Shown here: positions 53,540 to 61,727 of the stretch, piece after piece
Layout of the letters: each line of letters starts with the position of its first letter
Numbering within the stretch: the first letter of the stretch is position 1
Assembly (NCBI RefSeq): GCF_022458865.1
Contig: NZ_JAJNMU010000002.1
Location: 62,001-126,000, forward strand
DNA length: 64,000 nt
Reading direction: 5' to 3'
Source of the DNA: Paenibacillus periandrae
GTDB lineage: Bacteria; Bacillota; Bacilli; Paenibacillales; NBRC-103111
The notes under the pieces: model-generated
Seen by the model: only the letters and a program-made list of their open reading frames with translations
The model's database searches: none
Told to the model about the DNA's origin: nothing
Translations under genes and position numbers: made by a program

Positions 53540-55213
53540 ATGTTAAACAAATGGATATCCAAATGGCTAGCCGTCACACTCATGGTGACCCTGCTGGCTT
53601 CCGGCTCTCAATGGATCGGCGGAACCAAAGCTTCCGCTGCAACCCCGGTTAATCCTAACGCGACACAAGCCGTGATCGATGTATTGAATTATTTCGATAC
53701 GGTTCATGCGAATAATCAAATCATCTCCGGGCAGTACGTGCGGGGGCAAAATTATGGCTATATGGAAACCGACCACATTTACAATTTGACGAGTGGCAAA
53801 TACCCGGCCATGATTGGATTTGATTTCTATTACAACGTGACGAACGCTTCCGATTTAAGCAATTGGCGTTCCTTTATTGTCGACCATGCAACTGATTATT
53901 GGAAGAAAGGCGGACTTGTCACAATTTCATGGCATCAGACGAACCCCCTTGATGCTACAGCGGATTCCGGCGGCTGGAACAGCGTCATTAGTTCGATGTC
54001 ACAAACGGATTTCAACTCGCTCACGACCCCTGGGACCCCTTTATACAACAAGTGGTTAGCACATATCGATACAATGGCGGGATATTTGAAATCCCTGCGG
54101 GATCAAGGTGTTGTTGTTCTTTGGAGACCTTATCACGAGATGAACATCGGCTTCTGGTGGGGCGGGAAAACGGGGGCCAGTTACAAAAAGCTGTGGGAGA
54201 ATATGTATGACCGATACACGAATTATCATGGTTTGAACAACCTGATTTGGGTTTGGGCTCCGGCCCGGGATGATAACAACGCGATAAACAGCAACTATTA
54301 CCCAGGATCCTCTTATGTGGATCTCGGCGGGGCCGACGTCTATGTTCAAAATCGATCGGATGGAAAATTTGGGTATGCGAACAGCGAGTTGACCTCCGTC
54401 ATGGGCAGTAAGCGTTACGGCTTGTCTGAGGTTGGTTTGCTCCCGACTGAAACTGCGGTTCAAACAACCTTTGACTACACCTGGTTCCTCGTCTGGGCTA
54501 TCGGGTGGGCGGACAATCTGTTCTACGGTTACCCCAGTGCAAATGGACCCGGCAACAACACTTACTCGATCACTCCGTTTTATAGTAATGCTATGACGAT
54601 AACAAGAGACGAGGTGCCTTCGTTCGGAAGGACAATCGTAGGGGAAACGATCATTTTCAAGGATGCCATGAACGGCTATTCTGCTGCTGGCGTTTCCCCT
54701 TCAAACTGGACGACCGTTGCCACAGGGGGCACAGTTACAGTGGAGAACGTCCCTACCGTGGGATTAGGTAACGGACCGGACCGAAGCATGAAGATCAACA
54801 AAACAAGCACAACGAATGCAGCGACTGCCGAGAAAACGTTCACCCCGCAAACAGGTGTCGTTACCTTCAAAGCCACGCTGCGTACAGAGGATGCCAGTTG
54901 GAAAGACTTCATTATCTATGACAGCACAAGCAAAGCCGCCTTACACGCGGGCATTCAGGGAAATTACTTAAAAGTTTATGATGGTGCAACTCTTATGAGC
55001 ATTGAACCAATCACCAATTCAAAATGGTATGATATTAAAGTCATAATGAATACCTCAACCCAAAAGTTCGATTTGTATGTCAACGGCGCAAAAAAGGCCA
55101 ATCAATTCAGCTTCAAAAACACGGCAGCGGTTGATGTCAGCCGCTTGAAGGTTGGCGTTGCCACAGATGCCACTGGCACCTACTATATCGATAATGTATT
55201 CATAACCAAATAA
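53540..55213 (+). CDS. Secreted GH26 glycoside hydrolase (beta-mannanase-like) with C-terminal lectin-like domain
   Basis: A 557-residue exported enzyme predicted to cut beta-mannan or a related beta-glycan. A signal peptide (WLAVTLMVTLLASGSQW, cleavage near KASAA) leads to the GH26 barrel (about residues 45-370): acid/base Glu in WRPYHEMN (residue 200) and nucleophile Glu in GLSEVG (residue 297), with WWGG after the first as in GH26. Residues about 375-557 form a separate beta-sandwich of laminin-G/concanavalin type (DGATLMSIEPITNSKWYDIK, FDLYVNGAKK, YYIDNVFI), probably binding glycan. ATG 53540 has GAGGAGG upstream. It is divergent from the importer that would take up the products. Confidence 0.85.
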   Translation: MLNKWISKWLAVTLMVTLLASGSQWIGGTKASAATPVNPNATQAVIDVLNYFDTVHANNQIISGQYVRGQNYGYMETDHIYNLTSGKYPAMIGFDFYYNVTNASDLSNWRSFIVDHATDYWKKGGLVTISWHQTNPLDATADSGGWNSVISSMSQTDFNSLTTPGTPLYNKWLAHIDTMAGYLKSLRDQGVVVLWRPYHEMNIGFWWGGKTGASYKKLWENMYDRYTNYHGLNNLIWVWAPARDDNNAINSNYYPGSSYVDLGGADVYVQNRSDGKFGYANSELTSVMGSKRYGLSEVGLLPTETAVQTTFDYTWFLVWAIGWADNLFYGYPSANGPGNNTYSITPFYSNAMTITRDEVPSFGRTIVGETIIFKDAMNGYSAAGVSPSNWTTVATGGTVTVENVPTVGLGNGPDRSMKINKTSTTNAATAEKTFTPQTGVVTFKATLRTEDASWKDFIIYDSTSKAALHAGIQGNYLKVYDGATLMSIEPITNSKWYDIKVIMNTSTQKFDLYVNGAKKANQFSFKNTAAVDVSRLKVGVATDATGTYYIDNVFITK

Positions 55214-55477
55214 GGCTAAGCAGCGTTGTTCACGACCACGGTCAACTTGCTTCCGGAACTAGCTACGTTGCTGGTGAGTGGACAAATAAATTAAGTCGTA
55301 GACTGCCGCTGGTTTTTGAACAATCGCCTCTTCTTTCCGCCTCTTCTCGGAAAATTCCGCGGAGGCTCTATTGGCGCTTTCAGTTTGCTCGAATCCATAC
55401 AAGTCGCAGTGAAACGTCCGTACAATCCTCAAAATAATAAAAATATCGTTTTCTTGTAATTGCATTCCTGATGGCCC
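55214..55477. other. Non-coding or decayed DNA after GH26 gene
   Basis: No convincing gene. A short plus-strand stretch near 55230-55290 can be read as LASGTSYVAGEWTNKL, which could be debris of a carbohydrate-binding module, but this is weak. The minus-strand open frame at 55259-55624 has no family features. Confidence 0.35.
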
Positions 55478-55834
55478 TGCTTGCTCCAGATGGGTGGAGG
55501 CAAGGCATACGCCGCCACCCTGTCTAATCCGAACGCGACGGACGGTGAAATATCCGGCCATGATCGGTACGGACTTCGGGTACATGCGTTCGAGCCTTGC
55601 CGACCTAAGTACAGTTCGGGACAATATTGTCGAACAAGCTACCGATTATTGTGGAAGGCGGGCTTGACCAGATATCGTGGCAAGAGACGAATACCGGATG
55701 CCGTCGGCTGGAACAGCGTCATAAGCTCCATGTCGCAAGCGAATTTTAACTTGGTCACGACGCCGGGGACCCCCGAGTACAACAAATGGCTGGCTCATTT
55801 CGATACCATAGCAGGTTACCTGAAGCAGCTGTAG
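55478..55834 (+). pseudogene. Broken second copy of the GH26 gene
   Basis: Three frames together reproduce the N-terminal part of the intact GH26 protein: a signal-peptide tail and AATLSNPNATDG (intact copy AATPVNPNATQA); then, in another frame, VKYPAMIGTDF and STVRDNIVEQATDYCGRRA (intact KYPAMIGFDF, IVDHATDYWKKGG), ended by a stop; then VGWNSVISSMSQANFN and TTPGTPEYNKWLAHFDTIAG (intact GGWNSVISSMSQTDFN, TTPGTPLYNKWLAHIDTMAG). The stretch from NAT to KYPAMIG is deleted and everything after AGYLKQL, including both catalytic Glu regions, is missing. It is a frameshifted, truncated tandem duplicate. Confidence 0.85.
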
Positions 55835-56043
55835 TCCCTCTAATTCCTTCACATATACCTTGGAATCTCGTCCTTTTGCCTATAATGACAATGTTTTTCA
55901 TTCAAACTCGGGTAAACTGGAATCCTTACGCTAAAGCGGTGTTGTTTGATGTAATTAACTCTCTGGTTTCGGAACCATTGGCCGAGTGGGTGGGTGGTAC
56001 CTCCATTTTACCAAAGAACGGTTTCTTTTTATTGTGAAAAATT

Positions 56044-56093
56044 GAAAAGAGGTGTCCCGTAGCCATTTTCATAGCTTATGGGACAGCCTCCTT
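56044..56093 (-). repeat. 50-base repeat/terminator, right copy
   Basis: Identical to 43745-43795 except for one missing C in the left arm; the hairpin is kept with a one-base bulge. On the minus strand it stands about 100 bases after the GDYXXLXY gene and can terminate it. The sequence from 55835 to 56043 shows nothing recognisable. Confidence 0.85.
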
Positions 56094-56190
56094 CTGCCTT
56101 ATAATCATTAACCCTTTACGTCACTACAACCCTTAATTCATCGAAACAAGCTGGGTTCACAGCTAATCTTCCAGTATCTCCAACTCATCC

Positions 56191-56733
56191 TTACGAAGGT
56201 GTCACTTCTTCAAGGCCATTAATTTTTGCCTGTCCCCAAGGAGCAATCTTCACTCTTACGATCATATTGCGGGCTTCTCTTTCCAGCTCTTTGCCTGTAC
56301 CCTCCGGCACATAGTACCGCTCCAGCCCATATTCAATACGAACCCTGTCATCCCAGCTATAATCGACGGTTCCTTTTAACACAGCTTGACCCTCTTGGGT
56401 GCTAGGTTTACTGCGATAAATTCCTGCCGCTTCATACAGCCCGTTGCCAGAAGGCTTCAGCAGCACATAAACAGCTTCACCTTGAACTGGCTTATCCGTA
56501 GACTCCCTCCATAATTGAGAATCCAGCGTACTAATCTCGTAGCCGAGCGTTACATAGTCACCGTATAAAAAGTCGCGAGGATCGACAGGTACGGTTTTAA
56601 TTTTAATTTCGGTGCCGAACCAGCCAACTGCGTAGTAGGAGGTTGCAATTCCACCGAGGAACAACACTTGAAGCACAACTATAATAAGAAGTAATGTTAA
56701 TCGGCGCTTTTTTTCCATCGGTTGATCACTCAT
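56191..56733 (-). CDS. GDYXXLXY domain membrane-anchored protein
   Basis: A 180-residue protein with one N-terminal membrane helix (LLLIIVVLQVLFLGGIATSY) and an outside domain that contains the family signature GDYVTLGYEI, preceded by VPVDPRDFLYG. The family function is unknown; it is usually encoded next to DUF2157 or DUF4401 membrane proteins, as here. ATG 56733 has AAGGGGGG upstream and overlaps the end of the DUF2157 gene by eight bases, so the two are translated together. The upstream in-frame start at 56769 lies inside the DUF2157 gene. Confidence 0.85.
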   Translation of the reverse strand: MSDQPMEKKRRLTLLLIIVVLQVLFLGGIATSYYAVGWFGTEIKIKTVPVDPRDFLYGDYVTLGYEISTLDSQLWRESTDKPVQGEAVYVLLKPSGNGLYEAAGIYRSKPSTQEGQAVLKGTVDYSWDDRVRIEYGLERYYVPEGTGKELEREARNMIVRVKIAPWGQAKINGLEEVTPS

Positions 56734-57955
56734 TGTGGTTCCCCCCTTCATTGGCATCCCGGAGAACAACTTTTTTCCTGCGGTTTAAAAACCAGCTTAA
56801 CGTTAGCAGTAGTAAGCCACCAATAATAAAAAACAACGATTTATCCATAAAGTCCCAGGTTAACTTGAAATAAGCTACCATCGTGGTACAAATAAACAGC
56901 ACTGTAGCAAAATTAATCTTGAAGCGCCACTGCTCCATATACCCTCTCCATAATACGTAGAAGGAAAAGGTGAACAGTGCCAGCAAATACATCACGGCAA
57001 TACCTGAAGGTAAATAGATAAACGGTACTGCCAATATCCATTCAAAAGCGCTCGAGATCCGGTTATGCTTCCATTTACCATACAAGGATACAGCGAATAG
57101 CAATAACAAGGCTCCAATGAAATAAGGAGTCTGCGCCAGCAATTCCAGACGGTCGCCCCGCGTAAAATCATCAAAGGCTAGCACCATCACAATGGCAAAC
57201 AGAAATGCTGACGCCAGCGGTACGGACTGCAGCGCAAATCCTGAGCTCCGATCCTTTATCCAGTCACCCAGCGTGTATAATAGCATCACCGGAACAAATA
57301 TCCAGAGGAACTTCCATTCCTGTTCGATGACAAGCATCAAGGCTTGCAGCACGAAGCTTACGGCAAAGCACCAGATCACACCAACCTGCTGACGCCTCCA
57401 GCTGTAATAGCCTAATCCGACAACCATAATAGCGAAGCAGACATAACTGAATTGATGATGCTCAACAACGCCATACCACTGGGCAACTGTAAAAATCAGC
57501 AAACTCATTAAGTACAAAAGCTTGCTTCGATACAAATACGTGAGCAGCGTACCCACCGAACCCCAGATGATGAACGAAGTAATATCGTAGGAGACCAAAT
57601 GAAACATTTGTGCAATGAGGACAATACCCCCACCGAAGCAGGTGAGTCCCAAAGCCGTCATGGCAAGCCCAAGTCTGTCGTGGTCATTTTTGCGGAACAG
57701 TTCTCCACCTGCATAGAACGCAACCATCAGCACGATAATCAGGATCAGTCGAATCAGCTGTGGGATCTCCTGCCAATTGGCAGCAATAAAGCTTAATATC
57801 CCGAGGCCGACCAATATGCTGCCGAGCAGCGGCAGAACCCCAATTGCATGCTTATTATCACGGTACAGATCCAATATTTGTTCATACTGCTCCCGGGTTA
57901 TAATACGTTTATCGACCCATTCCGGCCCCTCATGCTCCAGCCATTTTCTGCTCAT
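56726..57955 (-). CDS. DUF2157 multispanning membrane protein
   Basis: A 409-residue membrane protein. A soluble N-terminal stretch (WVDKRIITREQYEQILDLYR) leads into the DUF2157 core, LGSILVGLGILSFIAANWQE IPQLIRL, followed by ten or more hydrophobic segments up to the basic end LNRRKKVVLRDANEGG. Function of the family is unknown. ATG 57955 is preferred over GTG 57964 because of spacing from GAGGTGG. The leader carries a copy of the double-hairpin element also found before pdhC. Forms a two-gene operon with the GDYXXLXY gene. Confidence 0.85.
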   Translation of the reverse strand: MSRKWLEHEGPEWVDKRIITREQYEQILDLYRDNKHAIGVLPLLGSILVGLGILSFIAANWQEIPQLIRLILIIVLMVAFYAGGELFRKNDHDRLGLAMTALGLTCFGGGIVLIAQMFHLVSYDITSFIIWGSVGTLLTYLYRSKLLYLMSLLIFTVAQWYGVVEHHQFSYVCFAIMVVGLGYYSWRRQQVGVIWCFAVSFVLQALMLVIEQEWKFLWIFVPVMLLYTLGDWIKDRSSGFALQSVPLASAFLFAIVMVLAFDDFTRGDRLELLAQTPYFIGALLLLFAVSLYGKWKHNRISSAFEWILAVPFIYLPSGIAVMYLLALFTFSFYVLWRGYMEQWRFKINFATVLFICTTMVAYFKLTWDFMDKSLFFIIGGLLLLTLSWFLNRRKKVVLRDANEGGNHNE

Positions 57956-57970
57956 TGTGTACACACCACC

Positions 57971-58006
57971 TCAAAGTTTTCGTAGAAAACTCACTTCGTA
58001 AGCATT
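57971..58006 (-). repeat. Double-hairpin element before the DUF2157 gene
   Basis: On the minus strand GCTTACGAAGTGAG is followed by AGTTTTC-TAC-GAAAACT and then TTTGAGGTGG, the ribosome site. It is nearly identical to the element at 20806-20841 and has the same position relative to the Shine-Dalgarno. Confidence 0.65.
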
Positions 58007-58105
58007 CACTATCGTCTCTACCTATTGATAAGTATACCCGACCCCTCCAGGAAAAGAAGTACTATCTTTCTATAGTACCCTAATTGACTTCAGTAGACGC
58101 AAACA

Positions 58106-58142
58106 AACAGCCATCCTCAGAATCTCTCTGTTGACGGCTGTT
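58106..58142 (-). terminator. Terminator of the cheY-cheX-kinase operon
   Basis: On the minus strand AACAGCC-GTC pairs with GAT-GGCTGTT around an AT-rich loop, followed by TGTTTG. It lies about 30 bases after the CheY-like gene. Confidence 0.65.
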
Positions 58143-58169
58143 ATGGATATACCTATGTATGTTTTGCAT

Positions 58170-58535
58170 TTAACCGGCTATTAAAACTTTTCCGATGATT
58201 TCCAACAGCTTATCAGCCTCAAAAGGCTTCACCACATACGATTTGGCACCGGACTTGATCGCCTCCAACACCTGCTGCTTCTGTCCAACTGCACTGATCA
58301 TGACAACCTTTGCTTGGGGAAAGGATTTCAGCAAAATTTGCAGCGCCTCAATACCATCCATATTGATCATCGTAATATCCATTGTAACCAAATCCGGCTT
58401 ATGATTAATGTAGCTTGCCAGCACTTCTCTGCCATCTGTGGCCTCTGCCACTACTTTATGTCCAGCGCGTTCAAGAATGAGCTTGATATTTCTGCGCATT
58501 ACCGTTGAATCGTCAACAATCATAACGTTAGCCAC
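58170..58535 (-). CDS. Stand-alone CheY-like response regulator
   Basis: A 121-residue single receiver domain: IVDDSTVMRRN (acidic pair), phospho-Asp in LVTMDITMINMDG, Ser/Thr position in VVMISAVGQ and Lys in YVVKPFEADK. No output domain. I start at GTG 58535 (MANVMIVDD) because GGAGG lies nine bases upstream. It closes an operon with a CheX-like phosphatase and an Hpt-containing kinase, which should phosphorylate it. Flagellar motor control or another target cannot be decided; no motility genes are in the window. Confidence 0.9.
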   Translation of the reverse strand: MANVMIVDDSTVMRRNIKLILERAGHKVVAEATDGREVLASYINHKPDLVTMDITMINMDGIEALQILLKSFPQAKVVMISAVGQKQQVLEAIKSGAKSYVVKPFEADKLLEIIGKVLIAG

Positions 58536-58563
58536 TGCCTTGAATCCTCCAAACGTAGGTAGA

Positions 58564-59055
58564 TTAAATTGCAAGTATACGAGCAAGCTCGGATTTATTT
58601 TGCGAAGGAATGTATATACAATAGAAGTTACCTGAATCAGTTTGGAATCTTTTTACGAAAAAATTGCTGAATTTGGATCGCAGCTCCGCTTTTTTGGTCA
58701 CGATCACCAAAGGCGCTCCTAAAAAAATATCATGTTCATCACGGTCTGTCAAAGCATTTCCTGAAATCACATTCGCAATTTCTGCGACTACCTCAACCCC
58801 ATACTGCGCCGCTTCTTCCTCAGTAATTTCCTCTAGCATAAATTTGTGAGCCAACGCGCCTGCCAATGAATGATCAACCGTAAGTATAACACCGCCTTGA
58901 ATGACACCGCTAAGCTGAATAAAGGCCGTTACATCCTCCAAAAATAATCCTTCATCTTGATCCTCAAGCTCCTTCAAGCCTGGAATTCCAAGTCCAGTTA
59001 TATATCCTGCCGATTTAGCAGTAAAAGCTTGAAAATATTGCTCCTCATGATTCAC
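58564..59055 (-). CDS. CheX-like chemotaxis phosphatase
   Basis: A 163-residue protein of the CheC/CheX/FliY phosphatase group. The active-site helix EVVAEIANVISGNA contains the ExxN pair typical of CheX, which removes phosphate from CheY-P; the beta strand GVILTVDHSLAGALAHKFM and the later IFLGAPLVIV fit the CheX fold. Only one active-site helix is seen, as in CheX rather than CheC. Its ATG overlaps the TGA of the upstream kinase gene (ATGA). Predicted to dephosphorylate the neighbouring CheY-like protein. Confidence 0.82.
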   Translation of the reverse strand: MNHEEQYFQAFTAKSAGYITGLGIPGLKELEDQDEGLFLEDVTAFIQLSGVIQGGVILTVDHSLAGALAHKFMLEEITEEEAAQYGVEVVAEIANVISGNALTDRDEHDIFLGAPLVIVTKKAELRSKFSNFFVKRFQTDSGNFYCIYIPSQNKSELARILAI

Positions 59056-61640
59056 AGTGATCCGACCCTTTCTGCACCCGTAATATCTTCGTACGGCAGC
59101 TTCACGATAAATGCAGTACCGCTACCTTTTGACGTGGATACCCGAACCGTTCCACCGAGCTTTTCAGCTTCCGCTTTTACTGCGGATAGGCCAATTCCTC
59201 TACCCGACCATTCTGTCGTATGTTTTGTCGTCGATAGCTGATCTTTGAAAATCAAATTGGCAATATGCTCGTTCGACAACGGCTTTTCTTCATTATGAGG
59301 AGGCAGCAGACCTCTGGATTCCGCTCGTAATCTTACCGCTTCCAGATCAATGCCACGGCCATTATCGGAAATCGTCAAAGTGAGCTCGTTCTGTACTTGC
59401 TCGATTGAAAAGCTGACCGTTGCATATTCATCCTTGCCTTGCTCGACGCGTTCTTCCGGTGACTCAATACCATGAATTACGATATTCCTTACAATATGAA
59501 CGAGCGATTGCGTCAAGCCGTTCAGACGTTCCGGGTCAACAGGGATGTCCGCTCCATTCAGCTCTATTGGATACAAAAGGAGTCCATTACGCTCAGCAAG
59601 CTCCGTCAAGTAAGCAGGATAATGCTGGATCAGCGCCTTTAACGGCTTAAAGCGCCATTTTCTTAATTCAGCAAGCCATAGCTTGTCCTCCGCCAGGGTC
59701 AGCCTCATCCTTAACTCTCGTTCCAGGTGCTGCCACTGTTCCTTCGTCAATTTCACTTCATATTCCATGCCCATCTCCGATGTCGCATCACCCAGAGCTT
59801 CCTTCAGAAGCTGGCTGTCCTTGTCCAGCCATTCATTTAACCGCAGCGAGCGAAGCCATTGCTCAAGCTCCTCCCATGTCGGTTTGACTTCGCGCCCGAG
59901 CAGCTCCATCAGTTCCGATTCCAGCTCATGGAGCTGCGGTACGATATGCATAAATTGCAGCAAGGCAAAGCTGCCCTTGAACGTATGAATTGATTTGTAG
60001 ATCTCAAGAAGCTTGTCCTCAACCGATTCATTACCACTTGAGAGCTCAACAAGCTCCGTATTGCAAAAGGTTTCGAAGCTTCTTGTTATTTGCGCATAAT
60101 CCTCAGAATGTGTGATCACATGAACGACCATTTGCAGTCTTTTGCGTTCACGATTCATTTGCTCTTCCAGTCGACGGGTTTCGGTAATATCGGTAAGCAT
60201 GACCATGATAGCCCCGCCCACCTCCGTCTGTAAAGCGCCAGATTTTGCAGCGGGCAAGTACTTGAATTCAATCTGGACGACCATTCCATGTATGACAACC
60301 TCTTCAGGCAGCAGCGAGAAAATCAATTCCCGCTTCCACTCGTCCGGCTCATTATAAAATTCATCAAGGATCGATTCCAGCAGTACCGCTTCCTGCTCAT
60401 CGCCTGCATAGAACAGCGATCCCAATCGCTGTCCGGCAATATCCTGTTGAAAAATACGTGTGCACTCCACACTGTGTTCTCCCATTACCCGAAGGTCAGG
60501 TCCAATCGACATAAAACCTTGTCTGGCATTATCCAACAAGGAACGAATCGAGGCCGTTCGCTCGGCAACCGTTTGCTCCAGCACCTGATTCCACTGCATA
60601 ATCTTATCAATGGCTCCGACAATTTGTGCTTCTGCATGCAGGACATGCTTAGGCATCTCTTTAACCGTACGTCCGGCAGCAACTTCCTCCAGAGTTAACG
60701 TGAAATGGCGCAATGGCAAAATAATTCGCTGTCTTACCATAAGAATAACAAGCCCGAGCAGCAGCAGCATGCCGGCAAGTGAGCAAAGTCCGAGAATGCG
60801 AAGTCGGTCGGCGGCTTCTGTCGTCGATCGGGTCGGCAGCTCTGCGTACAGCGCTCCTATAGTTTTCCCTTCCATATCCAGCAGAGGCGCTGCAGATTGT
60901 GCAACCAATAGCTCTCCGCGGCGCTCCAGATTGAAATGCTCCAAGCCATCTGTTTTCATTGTGTCCACATAAGTATGCAGCCGCTCATTCGATATCTCTT
61001 TTGTAGAAGTTAGAAACTGTCCAGAGTTAAGGAGAAGCGCAATATCGGCTTGCAGTGTATCCTTTAAACCAACTATAATTTCATCGGAAAGCAGTCTGCC
61101 AAATATGACAAGACCTACGGGGGCCGCTTCTCCCTTATTACTCGTAACAGGGGCTACAGCTACAACGGCAAGTCCCTTGGACGTATTTACGATCCCGGAA
61201 AACTTCGGTTCCTTTTGAAACTTATCAAGAATAAAAGGGTACAAGACCTTGGTTTTCAACTCTGCTACATCCCCGGATTGTACCAGCACGTTGCCCTGTA
61301 AATCGGTTTCCGCAACAAAATCAATATTGGGCACTACATCGGGTACTACACCAACATTGTCCTGAATCCATCGCAAATCATTATTCAGTACAGCTTGTCG
61401 GTTATCCTCCCAATACCCGTTTGTAACGGTAATCCCGAGAATAGTATCTCCCAGACGTTCAACCAGCTTCTGAGCAGTTTGATTCGTTAGAATCGATTTC
61501 TCTTGCTCAATCTTGTTCATTCCGGACATTTCATGTTGATAAAAAAGAATCGATACGGTAACCAGTGGAGCTACTATAAGCAGCACAACCCAGATCAATA
61601 GCTCTCTCATAAAAGAACGCTGCTTGTGAATTTGATTCAT
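59052..61640 (-). CDS. Membrane CHASE4-HAMP-PAS-Hpt-HATPase hybrid CheA-like kinase
   Basis: An 862-residue kinase. Two membrane helices (about 12-33 and 283-305) enclose a CHASE4-type sensor (TNGYWEDNRQAVLNNDLRWI, NIDFVAETDLQGNVL). A HAMP segment, a PAS-like module (about 370-500), an Hpt-like helical bundle with phospho-acceptor His in IHTFKGSFALLQF, and an ATPase domain (HIVRNIVIHGIESPEERV, ISDNGRGIDL, GRGIGLSAVKAE) follow. No CheW-like domain is present at the C-terminus, so coupling to chemoreceptors in the usual way is unlikely. The start at ATG 61640 has GGGGGA upstream. It heads the operon with CheX- and CheY-like genes. Confidence 0.85.
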   Translation of the reverse strand: MNQIHKQRSFMRELLIWVVLLIVAPLVTVSILFYQHEMSGMNKIEQEKSILTNQTAQKLVERLGDTILGITVTNGYWEDNRQAVLNNDLRWIQDNVGVVPDVVPNIDFVAETDLQGNVLVQSGDVAELKTKVLYPFILDKFQKEPKFSGIVNTSKGLAVVAVAPVTSNKGEAAPVGLVIFGRLLSDEIIVGLKDTLQADIALLLNSGQFLTSTKEISNERLHTYVDTMKTDGLEHFNLERRGELLVAQSAAPLLDMEGKTIGALYAELPTRSTTEAADRLRILGLCSLAGMLLLLGLVILMVRQRIILPLRHFTLTLEEVAAGRTVKEMPKHVLHAEAQIVGAIDKIMQWNQVLEQTVAERTASIRSLLDNARQGFMSIGPDLRVMGEHSVECTRIFQQDIAGQRLGSLFYAGDEQEAVLLESILDEFYNEPDEWKRELIFSLLPEEVVIHGMVVQIEFKYLPAAKSGALQTEVGGAIMVMLTDITETRRLEEQMNRERKRLQMVVHVITHSEDYAQITRSFETFCNTELVELSSGNESVEDKLLEIYKSIHTFKGSFALLQFMHIVPQLHELESELMELLGREVKPTWEELEQWLRSLRLNEWLDKDSQLLKEALGDATSEMGMEYEVKLTKEQWQHLERELRMRLTLAEDKLWLAELRKWRFKPLKALIQHYPAYLTELAERNGLLLYPIELNGADIPVDPERLNGLTQSLVHIVRNIVIHGIESPEERVEQGKDEYATVSFSIEQVQNELTLTISDNGRGIDLEAVRLRAESRGLLPPHNEEKPLSNEHIANLIFKDQLSTTKHTTEWSGRGIGLSAVKAEAEKLGGTVRVSTSKGSGTAFIVKLPYEDITGAERVGSL

Positions 61641-61727
61641 TGTACAAATATCCCCCATCAACACGTCTGCAAGCCATTTAATTCCATGTTACCTGATTCT
61701 TTCACCCATGAAAAGACAATTGTTGAC

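Larger units (their letters stand above)
43745..56093. other. Repeat-bounded glycan-utilisation segment
   Basis: This 12.3-kb segment holds GH78, YesN/YesM, a sugar ABC importer, a GH26 enzyme and a broken GH26 copy. The repeats at its two ends are nearly identical. From about 43.8 to 53.2 kb the DNA is visibly richer in G and C (with long antisense open frames) than the flanking catabolic cluster and the DUF2157 region. No integrase or transposase is inside. Deleting one repeat plus the interior would leave the amidohydrolase and GDYXXLXY genes convergent on one shared terminator. Acquisition by transfer is inference. Confidence 0.5.

Noticed and set aside
55259..55624. Minus-strand open frame of 121 codons after the GH26 gene
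   Set aside because: It overlaps the GH26 pseudogene on the other strand and shows no family features; treated as chance.
43745..56093. Prophage, integrative element or insertion sequence as explanation for the repeat-bounded segment
   Set aside because: No integrase, transposase, phage or conjugation gene was found in or beside it; only the repeats and composition support mobility, so no mobile-element type is claimed.
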